A DNA stretch of 64,000 nt from Brettanomyces bruxellensis (GCF_011074885.1 NC_054690.1:1431001-1495000), one strand, 5' to 3'. Shown: positions 41,001-51,370, numbered from the stretch's first letter. Notes: generated by a model not told the origin, from the letters alone. Translations and numbers: made by a program.

Positions 41001-42188
41001 TTCTGGATGGAACTTGACAAAAGAAACAGATGACTGGACATGACTGTCCGCTGGAAAAATTTCCTGCTTTAGATACCAGTGATAGTTCTTGGTGGTCCAT
41101 ATTTGAACTCTATCATCATACCTTAAAGCAAGAGCCTCACTTCCGGATGACCATACTATTTGATTGATAACTTGCCCTTCTGGGATTCTTGTATCAAATT
41201 CTCCATGCCTTAGACCATTCTTCTCCAAGAAGACAACGTTCAAATGCTCATGAATAGAACCATCATCTGGATCGGCTTCTTTCACCCGCTGTGTACAGGC
41301 TAAATTGGCACCTTGTGGTTTCCAAGAAAGATTATCACCTTCCAAACCATCAATGGGCTCTGAGGATGATACAAGCTTGCCATCTCTTGTATAAACACGA
41401 ACAACACGACGCCTTGTATGATCTTCTTTTGGAGATATGTCCACATCATTTACACCAAAATACTTGCAGTCGCCCCTCCAAGAAATGCTTGCAGAATCCG
41501 GATGATCATGTTCAGTCATGATACCATACTCCATCTCTTTGACAGTGGGATCATGTAACACAGCTGTATCACTATCTATATTCAAACCAGCATGCTTCAA
41601 GGCTAATCTTTGTCTTGCCTCAGACTTTCTTGCCCCCGCACCTCTAAACTGTGTTTCTTTTTTACCCCAGCCAAGAGAAACTTGTGTTGTCATCTCCAAG
41701 TCATCAGAATCTTGCTTAATTTCAGCTATTGGGTCGAAGGTTCGTGAAAGGAGAACCACATTACGTTCCTTTGTAAGCAATGCCAGTGTCTCTTCATCAG
41801 GGGACCAGGCAGAACATATAATACCGACGTCAATAGATCCAACCACCTCAACAATAGTATGATCTATATCATTACCATTGATATTATCTGCATAGTTTGC
41901 AGTGATTATATCTCCAGATTCAAAAACAAATATGAGTTCGGTCAAGTCTGAGAAATGCGCAAATGACGTAAGTGTATCACCAGATTTAACAGGGAAGGAG
42001 GCTAAAAGTCTAATTGTGCCATCTTTAACATACTGCTGAACTTCAACAATTTCCGAATCTCCACATCCAAGTACAACTGTCACACTATCTGTGATAACGT
42101 CAAAAGTTGCAGTAACAATAGGAAGATCTGGATATGTCCTAGATTCTGGTTGCAACAATCCTTTATTCAATATCCGAAGGTTTCTCAT
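38052..42188 (-). CDS. ELP1: Elongator complex scaffold subunit Elp1
   Basis: Largest subunit of Elongator, which modifies wobble uridine (mcm5/ncm5) in tRNAs; also called IKI3. 1378 aa from ATG 42188 (1349 in S. cerevisiae). Seen: N-terminal WD-propeller region (MRNLRILNKGLLQPES, ASISWRGDCKYFGVN, SLGWGKKETQFRG), a helical/TPR C-terminal half, and the conserved basic segment near residues 1240-1270 (SSRRTAKNRRREERKRARG followed by KKGTIYEEEYLI) that binds tRNA in the known complex. Complete. Confidence 0.97.
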   Translation of the reverse strand: MRNLRILNKGLLQPESRTYPDLPIVTATFDVITDSVTVVLGCGDSEIVEVQQYVKDGTIRLLASFPVKSGDTLTSFAHFSDLTELIFVFESGDIITANYADNINGNDIDHTIVEVVGSIDVGIICSAWSPDEETLALLTKERNVVLLSRTFDPIAEIKQDSDDLEMTTQVSLGWGKKETQFRGAGARKSEARQRLALKHAGLNIDSDTAVLHDPTVKEMEYGIMTEHDHPDSASISWRGDCKYFGVNDVDISPKEDHTRRRVVRVYTRDGKLVSSSEPIDGLEGDNLSWKPQGANLACTQRVKEADPDDGSIHEHLNVVFLEKNGLRHGEFDTRIPEGQVINQIVWSSGSEALALRYDDRVQIWTTKNYHWYLKQEIFPADSHVQSSVSFVKFHPEKPFRLMVGTQTGVTIIDMDYCLTNGPTAAPYDIGMMLVADGTTCMMTPLAKAHVPPPISFREVEVGEPIIDMAASQSNENIAIVTNENLYIAHVSFAGKVVSSIEIVSHVSKDLFCIKGQPRQICFSGNDKVCVVCDTFAPSSCELSEFDISSLKEPKLMTTTPTSISVVCLKSDSIFKNFSYETVDGSVYLGEGPKFIGKFPHFCSNYEVCEIEKDGESNYVCFGITTNGKLFIGQRLLCSGATSILLSDKYLLYTTAQHELKFMHLENNDSLLDDTKPFELPVDIQSFDQQQENNNSVYGSEQEQMQYQQQNQVYDERARMIERGSWLISAIPSQSSVTLQAPRGNIETIFPRIMVLSEVRSAIKKRKYRKAFTICRTHRISLDILHDYDSELFFKNVEHFVNELGSVEYLDLFLSCLSEENVSETKYKQTSAEDAEAKSKVNTEFGSELASLSIDDRQSSCKNGFALKGPEKVRTICDSVAKVLARPKYRAKYIQSIITACACQNPPKSKEALQLISAIENESEKERCVQHLCFLLDVNKLYDTALSIYDIPLALVLAQQSQKDPKEYLPFLQDLYKQEPNRKKFMVDTYLKKFDKALEWLIEDQKVKSSDSLDKEISEYILDHMLYKHALKLYRYDSKRFDNVLESYANYLHSSEKYSEAALAFDKLGNYEYALDDYISADNWKEALSIAVRPEFKDRLEDISEQLVENLKNIHKYSAAAYIENKYLGDLKEALHLYCKDCDFEEAILMCFDHGSNSEEEAEKLLKQIVDPALGEQFGIIAELLAECSSQSKAQLKRLRELRQKKQLNPFAFYNGNAENAENADNVSIAPTESTLRSSIFTRYTGKSSSTAKTGSSRRTAKNRRREERKRARGKKGTIYEEEYLIRSTGRLVDRLNLTVSDAEKLVEGLVRRGMMEQAHKIQADFIELQEFIENHMKEIYTMSDKDRERIDDRGIVYMIPEIPAPSMKKFTSREILEY

Positions 42189-42568
42189 TGCAGTTATATT
42201 TTATATTCAGACACTTTTAGTATATCTAATCATCAAATAGCAATAAACTAGAATGAATTTGGGTGGTAACTCGAGTGCCTAGCACTATTATGATTAAGTG
42301 TAATAATGGGTTTACTCAGATGCTGGCTTATCTTCGTGAAAAATTTCAGACATCTTGGATTTCTTAAAATTTTTTATTTTATATCATTTAATTTAATTTT
42401 TTTTTCTTCATTTCTATTATGATCGAGATTACGGAAAACCAATAAATACCAACATAATGATAATTTGGACATAAGCCAAATAACGCAAGCTTCGAAATGC
42501 TTATATTCTTAAATAATCGTATCATGAATATGTTCCTATATATATACAAAGGGCTTGTCATTTTGAGA
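42189..42568. other. Intergenic region, RSM26-like gene terminator / ELP1 promoter
   Basis: 380 bp, AT-rich with a T run near 42400. No element was recognised. Confidence 0.4.
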
Positions 42569-43810
42569 TCAATTCTTTCCTAATCTTTCTTCAACAACTG
42601 ACCAATTAATGCAGTTCCACACGTTTTCCAAATACTTCTTCTTGCCGAAAACGCCATAATCTCTAACATAAAACGAAGGATTTACACCTACTGAAAGCAA
42701 CGGCTCGTGTACAAATTCAAAGGACTCATATGAATCTTGGGCTTTGGCAACTGTAGGGATGTCAATCTGATTAAGGTTGAAAAGTTGATCAGCACTGCTT
42801 TCATTTTCGACCATTCCTCTCTTCTCGTGATACTTTCTTGCACTACTAATTTGCTTGGCCCGAAATTGATGTGGTGTTCCATTGTTGTAGGTGTTTAGAA
42901 CTGCTAGTGACGAAAATCTATTAATCGTTTTTGAACCACGACCCATCTGGGGCTTTATAAATCGCCTAACAAGCCATGTGTAACCATTACCATGAATAGA
43001 GTTTGCGGAATCCAAGAAAAGTGTACGGAATTCTTTTAATGAGCCAAAAGATGTATTAATCATATCCAGAAGCTCTCCTGATGTAGGGGCATTCGGGACA
43101 GATGCATATACGTCAGGCATCTTAAGAAAATCACCCTTCAATGACTCCTTTTCAAACTTATTAGAGTCACTAGTGTTGGATTTGACAGATGAAAGAAAAT
43201 AGAAGAGGTTGTATATGCTTGAAGCGGATTGAAACACGAAATCATCCGCCTGAGACTTTGAAGTTTTTTCCAACAGCTTGTAATATTGATCTGCAACCTT
43301 ATTTGATGATTTCAAGCTAAAGTCATCAGCAAATCCGGCACCCGAAAAGCCACCACCAAACTTTCTGTTTGTTCTTAAAAATGGATTCATGCCTCTCTGT
43401 GCATTTACTCTTGCAGCAGACTCCTGTCTTTCCGTATTGAAAAAAGTATTTAATTCTTCTAAGTTAGGGGACTCAGATATTCCATATTTGAGATCCTCCA
43501 GTCTAGTTTTTGTCTGCCTTGTCCAAATGTCCTTGAACACATCCTTACTTAATAGTCCAGGAATGCCATTTCCAGACTTCTCATAAGCACTCAACGAGTC
43601 TGTGGTCGGTATCTGAACCTGAACCGATGAACTACTATCATCAGGAACAAAGGATTTATTCTTAGAAGATGTATCCAAATCTGCTACTTCCTCATCTTGC
43701 CTTTTCAAAGAAAAAGAAAAGCATCTGCTAAGATTTAGAGAAGTGTTAAAATTGATGGCTTTTACACCAGAATATTTAACCACATTCAATTTCGTAGCCG
43801 AAAACATCAT
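42569..43810 (-). CDS. RSM26: Mitochondrial small-subunit ribosomal protein, Fe/Mn-SOD-like (Rsm26/Mrp1 type)
   Basis: mS42/mS43 proteins are catalytically dead superoxide-dismutase folds in the mitoribosome. 413 aa from ATG 43810; upstream codons reach only a TTG. Seen: a basic, Ser-rich N-terminus compatible with mitochondrial import; FRTLFLDSANSIHGNGYTWLV as in the SOD core; NNGTPHQFRAKQ, matching the Rsm26 NNGTPYYF block; and the terminal VRDYGVFGKKKYLENVWNCINWSVVEERL, which resembles the Rsm26 DYGV..KYV.NVL..LNWSVV end. It is longer than S. cerevisiae Rsm26 (266 aa) because of the N-terminal 130 residues. Mrp1 (mS43) is the alternative. Confidence 0.7.
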   Translation of the reverse strand: MMFSATKLNVVKYSGVKAINFNTSLNLSRCFSFSLKRQDEEVADLDTSSKNKSFVPDDSSSSVQVQIPTTDSLSAYEKSGNGIPGLLSKDVFKDIWTRQTKTRLEDLKYGISESPNLEELNTFFNTERQESAARVNAQRGMNPFLRTNRKFGGGFSGAGFADDFSLKSSNKVADQYYKLLEKTSKSQADDFVFQSASSIYNLFYFLSSVKSNTSDSNKFEKESLKGDFLKMPDVYASVPNAPTSGELLDMINTSFGSLKEFRTLFLDSANSIHGNGYTWLVRRFIKPQMGRGSKTINRFSSLAVLNTYNNGTPHQFRAKQISSARKYHEKRGMVENESSADQLFNLNQIDIPTVAKAQDSYESFEFVHEPLLSVGVNPSFYVRDYGVFGKKKYLENVWNCINWSVVEERLGKN

Positions 43811-44741
43811 AAAATTGAGATTTCCGTTCCACAAAAGTACGATCCCTTACTGCTCTGGTATATAGAAGATAAGAGTGACTCAGAGGGTGAGGTTAAAGTT
43901 GTGATTCATCGGATGGCTACTATTCTGCGACGTGAATTTTCTCGAATCGAGGATAAAAAATAGTAGATCAAAGAAATAATTGTATCACGTGACAAAGTCA
44001 CCAGCTAAAGCTGAGCATAAACATAACATTTCTTCAGTGACATTTGTGCAATTTTAAAGAGATCAAGAATCAAAGCATATGATATGAGTATTTAATAAAA
44101 TAAAATATTAAACATGACGGGGCAGAAAAGTCAACGTGCATTGTTGAGTCAGTTTCATTAAGGGAAAACAAACAGGCGCTTGCCATTTTTTGACAAATGA
44201 CAAATAAATGTCCACAAAGCATAAGCACCGTTTACCATTTTCACAAAGTAAGCACTTCAGGAGTTACAACAGAACTGAACATACTATAATAATTTATTAA
44301 AGCATCAACGGTTTGGATTGCATGCTATACATATCTTTACGTTTTCGAGTCCCTGAAATTATTTCATCTCAGAGACGCCGAATATTAATGAAGTTTACAA
44401 ATTTCATCGCGCTTTAAAAACCTTCGAGCAACAGACGGCTGGATGGCTTCTGCTTCATTTACGATTACTTCTTTTTTGAGACTCGAATCGAGCAGCCGAA
44501 CGAACATTAATTTTTTTTTTCGTTCACATTTTCTTCCCTGAATAAAACCGCTGCTCGCTGTGATCAAATATTACTCGGATTTTTTTTTCTTGCGGTCTAC
44601 TACGAAATGCCACTACAAAAATTCCTTTAACCGAGAAGGGCACCACTTTTTTTCTTCTGCCTTTACCAATTGAAATATCCATTTATAGTATACTCTTTTT
44701 ACCAACGACATTTATACCAGATCACATAACAAAGAATAAAC
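43811..44741. promoter_or_regulatory. Divergent intergenic region, RSM26-like / GLC7
   Basis: 931 bp. A CACGTG E-box (Cbf1/Pho4-type core, TCACGTGAC context) lies at 43986-43991. T/A runs near 44510-44590. No tRNA or ORF is supported; a 60-codon minus-strand frame at 44385-44567 is likely chance. Confidence 0.45.
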
Positions 44742-46219
44742 ATGGCGGAGCCACAAGAAGCCGACGTTGATTCAATTATTGACAGATTGCTCGATGTCAG
44801 AGGATCACGTCCAGGTAAACAGGTTCAACTTCAAGAATATGAAATTAGATACCTTTGCACAAAAGCACGAGAAATATTTATCCAACAACCCATTCTTTTA
44901 GAGCTAGAAGCACCAATTAAGGTAAGTAAGAAATAGCACCATGAATTTCACGGACTTCGTTTTCCCTTTGATCATAAATTTACTTTGCCATCTATTTTCT
45001 ATTTTATTCGAGCTTTCCAAAGTATTTGTTGCATTTGAGGCATCCGCGTCTTTCCTCATTTTCTTCCTGCTTTTTCTGTTATCAACAAATTTGTTACCTG
45101 CATATGCGTCTTTCTATTTATTTTTTTTATACGTATTTTTTTTGCGTCAAGGACAGGACAGGACATTCTTTTTATTAGCTTTTTTTTTGAAAAAAGGTTT
45201 GGCAGCATTTTTGGGCAATAGCGGCTTCCTATTTTGCTTTCTCTCGAGAACTCCATTTCTAGGATTTGGTTCGCTTATTGGCACATCCACACAAAGACAG
45301 CAATACAAATGTTAATATCAAGGGATGATTCGTTGTTTCCGCAAACGTCAAGAATTCCGCTTTTAACGGAAATATACATTCTGTATGAACATTATACTAA
45401 CGTCTAAGTTATTTTTTAAAGATCTGCGGTGATATCCATGGTCAATATTATGATCTTTTGAGACTGTTCGAATACGGAGCATTCCCACCGGAGGCTAACT
45501 ATCTATTTCTTGGAGATTACGTTGACAGAGGAAAACAATCATTGGAGACAATTTGCCTTTTACTGGCCTATAAAATTAAGTATCCAGAGAACTTTTTTGT
45601 TTTGAGAGGAAATCATGAATGTGCATCGATTAACAGAATATATGGCTTTTATGATGAGTGCAAGAGACGTTATAACATTAAGCTTTGGAAGACATTCACA
45701 GATTGCTTTAACTGCCTTCCGATTGCTGCAATCATCGATGAGAAGATATTTACAATGCATGGTGGTCTTTCTCCAGATTTGAATACAATGGAGCAGATCA
45801 GAAGAGTGATGAGACCTACAGATATTCCTGATGTGGGTTTGTTGTGTGATCTTCTTTGGTCCGATCCGGACAAAGATATCACGGGATGGAGCGAGAACGA
45901 TCGAGGCGTTTCTTTCACATTTGGTCCTGATGTTGTTTCTAGATTCCTTCAAAAACATGACTTAGACTTGATTTGTAGGGCACACCAGGTCGTTGAGGAT
46001 GGATACGAATTCTTCAGTAAGAGACAGCTTGTGACGATTTTCTCCGCTCCTAACTACTGTGGTGAATTCGATAATGCTGGTGCCATGATGAGTGTGGATG
46101 AGAGTTTGCTTTGCTCGTTCCAGATATTGAAACCTGCCGAGAAGAAGAAGTACGGATATGCTGGTCAACTACCTTCATCAGCGTCGCAATCGAAAAACAA
46201 GAAGAAGTCGCTAAACTGA
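44742..46219 (+). CDS. GLC7: Protein phosphatase 1 catalytic subunit Glc7, spliced
   Basis: Ser/Thr phosphatase controlling glycogen, mitosis and many other pathways through targeting subunits. Exon 1 (44742-44921, 60 codons) and exon 2 (45422-46219) give 325 aa (312 in S. cerevisiae). Seen: metal-site motifs [60 protein letters not shown] and [16 protein letters not shown]. The protein is broken at IK|ICGD by the intron, which as far as I recall is the GLC7 intron position in S. cerevisiae. A CTG codon falls at the invariant Leu in [15 protein letters not shown], supporting the standard code. Confidence 0.98.
44922..45421 (+). other. GLC7: Spliceosomal intron of GLC7 (500 nt)
   Basis: Donor GTAAGT at 44922, branch site TACTAAC at 45395-45401, acceptor AAG at 45419-45421. 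Splices phase 0 between the codons for Lys60 and Ile61. The 124-codon frame inside it (44941-45315) is not conserved with anything I recognise. No snoRNA boxes were seen. Confidence 0.96.
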
Positions 46220-47323
46220 GCGGACAACGCAATATTATATCTCATGGTTGATGCTTTGAAAGTGCAGTCGCATATCTGTTATTAGCTTCTTTTTGTTTTT
46301 CGGTACGCCTCTTTATTTTTTTGACCTCAATTTCCGACTTTTTTGTCCTTGCTTGTTGTTCTCTTTATTGCCTTTTTTCGTTCTTGGTTCATGTCTATTA
46401 TATTGAGGTTAAAATCTACTGCTGACTTTCACCATTCCTTTACGGCTTTTGTTATGCTTTTCGGATTTCTTGTTCTATTATATTTCCATCTGTTAGCCCT
46501 ACTGGGATTGGTGCATTAGTTTAAGAGGGTGGAATGTGGAGTTTGAGACGGCATGCGGCGCTAGTAGCTTACATAAGAAGTGAGGAAAGTGGACTTTTAC
46601 TTCAATCATAAGCTGGGGGGAAAATGTGCTTGACGGGTGCCAATAAGTTGACAACTTGGATACACATATTGTGGAAAATATTCGGAGTTGTTTTCTTATT
46701 CACTAAAATTCAATTTAGCACTATCTGTGCTGGTTTGTAATCGTCATAGTGATACTAATCGATTCATCTATTCATATCATATTATATAAGATATGTAGTT
46801 TTTTTATATTTTTTTTGTTTTTGTATTTCATGTTTTACCTTAATGATTGTTTAACTTTATTACGTTCAGTACAGAATGTGGGGTAAAAGTTTTGTGCTTT
46901 AATTCGAATGCATTGACTGCCCTTTCTCGGTCTCTACCTCAGGTACAAACATATGAAAAATTGGCTGGCAAATTGGTAAGGGAGGTAAATATGGTCACAA
47001 AATCACGTGATATAATTCAGGTTTTATATTCTCCAATACTTACTAATCGCAGTCACAAACATATAAATTTAGAATTTTATGATATTACGTAAGCCGGCCT
47101 GCAAGGCGAGTGAGCTTTGAAATTTCCGGCGAAAACAAAATTTTTCAGCGCGGTGTGGAGTTCTGCTGGAGCCTGTGTTCTATAGTGAGGAACCTGTCTC
47201 GCGAAGAAGTTAGAATAATCCAAACATATCCGTCTGATATTAAATATAGGAATAACAGATACGTCCAGAAAAGCTGTTTTGTCGTTGAATTAAGCATAGG
47301 TAGCCGAGAGGAAATAGTACAAC
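46220..47323 (+). promoter_or_regulatory. RPS27: GLC7 3' region and RPS27 promoter
   Basis: 1.1 kb. Two sites stand out upstream of RPS27: a CACGTG E-box (47004-47009, context TCACGTGA) about 320 bp before the ATG, and AAAATTTTTCA (47137-47147), the reverse complement of the RRPE ribosome-biogenesis element TGAAAAATTTT, about 180 bp before the ATG. Both motifs are known in ribosomal-protein and ribi promoters of yeasts. No Rap1-type site was evident. Confidence 0.55.
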
Positions 47324-48072
47324 ATGGTATGTATCAGTAAAGGCGGTTGATGTGCATTATTGGGTTCTATAAAAACAATTTACAAAATAGAAATTCAGAA
47401 AGAAACGAACAAATACGCTTTGATGCCAAGAGACAATTATCATTAGCGAATACGAGGGAGATTATTTGAAACACTGGAACATGATATTGGGATTATTGTT
47501 TGGATAACAGTGCACACAGGTTGGCACAGAAATATAGTGAAACAACAGTATGGAAATTATCAACTGTACGTAGTGATATGTGCAAGAGGGTTTATGCAAA
47601 TGGAACAGATATGGTATACATGCTTAATTTCAAGCATGCAGAGACAGAGACAGACATATGCTCAGATTAGTGCAGCATTAAATTATGTCATATACTTGAA
47701 TTATGTGATTATTGCATGGAGACGTTACCGTTATGAATAATCAAACCCAGTAAAGCGCAATGATGAGCTTTTTTTTAAAAAAACTAATAAAGTACCATAT
47801 ACTAACAGCAGATATTATTGTTATAGGTTTTAGTTCAAGATTTGTTAAACCCAGACCCATCAACTGAGGCTCAGAAGCATAAGCTTAAAACTTTGGTGCA
47901 GTCTCCAAGATCCTACTTCATGGATGTGAAGTGCCCAGGATGCTTGAAGATCACTACAGTTTTCTCCCATGCTCAAACTCCAGTGACATGCGACTCATGC
48001 TCTACTGTTCTTTGCACACCAACCGGTGGTAAGTGCAGATTGACCGAAGGTTGCGCATTCAGAAGAAAATGA
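47324..48072 (+). CDS. RPS27: 40S ribosomal protein eS27, spliced
   Basis: Cytosolic small-subunit ribosomal protein. Exon 1 is only the ATG (47324-47326), then a 500-nt intron, then exon 2 (47827-48072). The spliced protein is 82 aa, exactly the length of S. cerevisiae Rps27: starts [13 protein letters not shown], contains the four-Cys zinc ribbon [15 protein letters not shown] ... CDSCSTVLC, and ends [15 protein letters not shown]. Without the intron the V-L-V-Q-D segment would have no ATG. Convergent with PIN3. Confidence 0.98.
47327..47826 (+). other. RPS27: Spliceosomal intron of RPS27 (500 nt)
   Basis: Donor GTATGT at 47327, branch site TACTAAC at 47800-47806, acceptor TAG at 47824-47826. 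Lies directly after the initiator ATG, as in S. cerevisiae RPS27A/B. A 76-codon frame within it (47510-47740) is not supported. Confidence 0.96.
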
Positions 48073-48314
48073 GCAATTACTTGGTTATGCCTAATGTATA
48101 CCTATCTAATTTTGCAAGAATAGGAAGATAATAACTTTTGTGTGAACATGTATACGTGTATGGATATATGCCATGACATGAGATGTATTTGTGGTAGATG
48201 TAGTTAGGAAAGTAGAAAAAAAGGGAGAAAAAGCCGACGGTTACATAACAAAACAGAATAATATCAGAAATAATTAAAAACAAAGAGAGCCCAATGGGCA
48301 ATACACCAAACCCT

Positions 48315-49109
48315 TTAAAAGATACTATTAACCAAATCGCTTCCAATGGTTGCACCTGCTCCAAATATAGCAGCATTTCCAAGCTTAGATCCAAACTTGT
48401 GCAAAGTATCATTAGTATTGGAATGGTGCTCTGTCTCCTGTTGTGGTTGCTGTTGCATTTGCGGCGTCATAAACTGTTGAGGCCCCTGACTGAAATATGC
48501 CGGCTGTTGCTGTTGCTGAACTTGCATCTGCTGAGGAGGAGGTTGAAATGCAGACGACTGCTGCTTTTGGTCTTTCTCAAAGTTACCAAGTTCCTTGACA
48601 TAATTCGAAGGGAATATTCCAGAACGGCTTCCACAGGTTCCTCTCCACCAGGATGGCGACAGCTTTTCGATAACCTCAATCTTATCGCCAACTTGAAGCT
48701 CCATATCTTCTGGTTGCTGAGGTCTGTATGCGTACAATGCCTCAACATAAATCTTATCATTTGATGACTGCTCGGAATATGGTGGTGGGGCCTGAGCACT
48801 ATTTGCAGAGCCAAATTCTTGCTTCTTTTCGTTCTGTGGAGCTTGTGTTGGTGCTGATTCAACTTTGTGAACGTCAGCTGGAATCATACCAGGTGTATAT
48901 TTTCCAGGGAGTTGTCTTAGAATCTCATCGTATAAATCTTTGGTGATGACTTTGGACTCCAACAAGAATTCGAGTTCCTTAACAAAAAAACAACAATGTT
49001 AGTATTACAAATAGAATAAAATAAGATATAAGATTAAAAAAAAAAGAGCATCCAATGCAATACTTACTGTCTTGACAGTGGTAAGTGAGCGGTTAATAGC
49101 GGCGGACAT
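48315..49109 (-). CDS. PIN3: SH3-domain protein Lsb1/Pin3 family, spliced
   Basis: Las17-binding SH3 protein linked to actin patches and prion induction. Exon 1 (49109-49068, 14 codons, MSAAINRSLTTVKT) joins exon 2 (48977-48315) after a 90-nt intron; 234 aa (215 in S. cerevisiae Pin3). The first exon supplies the family's N-terminus (INRSLT..KTELEFL). Seen: an SH3 domain (YVEALYAYRPQQPEDMELQV ... SWWRGTCGSRSGIFPSNYVKEL), a Pro/Gln-rich tail, a PPPY motif (Rsp5-binding PY type), and the diagnostic C-terminus FGSKLGNAAIFGAGATIGSD followed by LVNSIF. Confidence 0.93.
48978..49067 (-). other. PIN3: Spliceosomal intron of PIN3 (90 nt)
   Basis: Reading the minus strand: donor GTAAGT at 49067-49062, branch site TACTAAC at 49004-48998, acceptor AAG ending at 48978. 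Splices between Thr14 and Glu15 in phase 0. Confidence 0.94.
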
Positions 49110-49668
49110 TGTGGATAAATTGCAAAGACCAATAATACAACCCTATCAATTAATATGTGATCTTTTGAAACGAATAAACAACGTTGGGCTAAACAGTGAT
49201 ATCTGTGCAGGCACACGTACGTTTTTAAGAACTTACATTCCGAGATATTTATATATTAGCATACGTAGATTGCATGTGTGTGGCTAAATTAATTTTTACG
49301 TACTTTATTTTAGGCAAATCGAAAGCGATAATTACGTAGGTTTTTATTTTTTTTTTGTACGAGGTGGCTCAGCGCTGAGAGAAGTATCAACTATTCCAAT
49401 AAAAAAAATTAAAAAAGGACAGGCCACGCGGGAATAGGTCACGCCAAGAAATTGCTAACATGCCTATATGAGGTATATAATCCTACTAATTAATCATAAA
49501 CACATTTGCGACAGTCAACCAACTTTTCTTTGGCTAATCTGGCAAAATCTCTTTTCAGAAGAACTTTATATTACAAAATCTTACACTCCGGGCAATCGAA
49601 GAGAAGAGTAAACACATAAAAATAGTAGCGAGGTTTGATTATTAAGTGAATCCACAACATCTATCCGT
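49110..49668. promoter_or_regulatory. PIN3 promoter / RPB7 terminator region
   Basis: 559 bp between tandem minus-strand genes, with T/A runs near 49350 and 49405. A 71-codon plus-strand frame here (49072-49287) overlaps PIN3 exon 1 antisense and is not supported. Confidence 0.4.
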
Positions 49669-50187
49669 CTATAGTGGGCCCAAATAATCTTCCTTGATAC
49701 TACCAATGGCGGAAATGCTATTGACATCGGATCTGGTACCAATAATCTTTATCCTAACTTTAGAACTTTTCATCACAACCTGATCCTCACTTATGTAAGC
49801 AGGTGGGGTATGTGAAGGGGTGTATTTCATATCATTGGGAATTAAATGCTTTGAAATGAATACCGAAAGGGGCCCCACATCTGCGAAAAAGCCCATACTA
49901 TTGACAGAGGAAACAACCGCATCAACAACTTCTCCCTTGAAAGGTTTCCACACAACAGCTCTATACTTAACTTTGAATTCGGCGTATCCCGAGTTTCCTG
50001 TAAGAATCCGACCTTTTCCAACATCTATATTCATACAATCAAGAACACATATAATGTAACCAAACTGACCAGTACAGGTACCCTCTACATCCGTCAGCAA
50101 CTTTTGTCGAAGGTACTGCTTCATATTTGGGCCGAAATATGACGGATGAAGTGTGAGGTTGAGTGAAAGGTCTTTTATGAAAAACAT
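49669..50187 (-). CDS. RPB7: RNA polymerase II subunit Rpb7
   Basis: Forms the Rpb4/7 stalk of Pol II. 172 aa from ATG 50187 (171 in S. cerevisiae); the extra upstream codons start at a TTG and are not used. Seen: [19 protein letters not shown] at the start, [20 protein letters not shown], the S1/OB segment [20 protein letters not shown], and the end [14 protein letters not shown]. Complete. Confidence 0.98.
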   Translation of the reverse strand: MFFIKDLSLNLTLHPSYFGPNMKQYLRQKLLTDVEGTCTGQFGYIICVLDCMNIDVGKGRILTGNSGYAEFKVKYRAVVWKPFKGEVVDAVVSSVNSMGFFADVGPLSVFISKHLIPNDMKYTPSHTPPAYISEDQVVMKSSKVRIKIIGTRSDVNSISAIGSIKEDYLGPL

Positions 50188-50833
50188 ACTGTTCCGATCT
50201 TGTTTACTTATCAAAACTTGAATGCCGTCCCTCGTGCTATATCGTCTCCTAAAAGCCTCTCCTTCGGATAGATACTAATATGTAATTATCCAATATACTC
50301 TGCTGTTCAACCCGGGGAAATTAAGCAGATTCAATACTGTTATTATTTGCTATTTTGAGTCGAAGCTGACTAGAATCTCAATTGAACATGTATTTTTTTG
50401 TGCTCTCGAAATTTTTGGTCGGCTCTGTTTTCCTTTTCCTGCTATCACTGACTCCAAATTTTCATGTTGCCTTATTCAGCACCAAAAAAGTGACCATCAG
50501 AAGACCGCCACAATATTAATGAATTCGACTGAGCAGGTAAGATTGGTTGGTGTGTGATATATTGTAGGGAAATATTGATTGGTGAATGCTGAATTTAGTT
50601 TATTTTCATGAATAGGAAGTTCCTATGAATCTTTGGCAGGATGTATAACCGTCGCGGACATGTCATTTACGCAAATGCCCTGGGTACTTTTTTTTCTTGT
50701 GAACTTTTTTTTTTAAAGCTCGCTGAAAGACGTATGAAAAGATATTGGCACATGTTGCTTAGGCGCAATACCTTCAATTAGACTCTGCATTATTAATTAT
50801 TACCTCTGAGTCAGAACATTCAGGACATATAGC
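50188..50833. promoter_or_regulatory. Divergent intergenic region, RPB7 / MRPL23
   Basis: 646 bp with T runs near 50692-50715. No named site was recognised. Confidence 0.4.
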
Positions 50834-51370
50834 ATGTCAAACAAGATTGGCCAGGCAGGCCTGGGATTTGCTAGAGTGTGGCATCACATTGATTTAGCAG
50901 AGGATAAAAGAACTTTAGGAAGATTAGCCTCTCAGATAGCCATCACACTTATAGGAAAGCAAAAACCAGTTGGACATCCAACGCAAGATATTGGCGATTA
51001 TGTGGTTGTATCTAATTGTCGTTATTTAAAAGTTACCGGTCACAAATTGACAGATAAGACATACTGGCACCATACTACAAGACCTGGTACAGGTAAAATG
51101 ATTCCTATGGAGAAGGTTGTGCAAGATTTTGGATATGGTGAAATCATCAGACGTGCAGTCAGTAGAATGCTTCCAAAAGATTCTCATAGAAGGAGGAGAC
51201 TACATAGATTAAAACTCTATGACGGATCACAGACTCCTTACGATCAAAACATTATTGCTTGGGCGGATCAAAGGCCAATAGTGGAAAAGCGGTTGAAGGA
51301 CTTGGAAAAAAGACAGCAAGTCATGAACGCATATGAAAAGAAGAAAAAGATGCTCGATGAATCTCAGTAA
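50834..51370 (+). CDS. MRPL23: Mitochondrial large-subunit ribosomal protein uL13m
   Basis: Component of the 54S mitoribosomal subunit, L13 family. 178 aa, ATG 50834 (163 in S. cerevisiae). Seen: [20 protein letters not shown], a bacterial L13-like core; [40 protein letters not shown]; and [20 protein letters not shown], the conserved L13 signature. The Lys/Glu-rich C-terminal tail is longer than in bacteria. Convergent with RPB2. Confidence 0.94.
   Translation: MSNKIGQAGLGFARVWHHIDLAEDKRTLGRLASQIAITLIGKQKPVGHPTQDIGDYVVVSNCRYLKVTGHKLTDKTYWHHTTRPGTGKMIPMEKVVQDFGYGEIIRRAVSRMLPKDSHRRRRLHRLKLYDGSQTPYDQNIIAWADQRPIVEKRLKDLEKRQQVMNAYEKKKKMLDESQ

Noticed and set aside
44941..45315. 124-codon ORF
   Set aside because: Lies wholly inside the GLC7 intron, whose donor, branch and acceptor sites and flanking PP1 sequence are certain.
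47510..47740. 76-codon ORF between GLC7 and RPS27 exon 2
   Set aside because: Inside the RPS27 intron; no conservation recognised.
47761..47775. Possible C box (ATGATGA) of an intronic snoRNA in RPS27
   Set aside because: No matching D box (CTGA) before the 3' splice site and no terminal stem.
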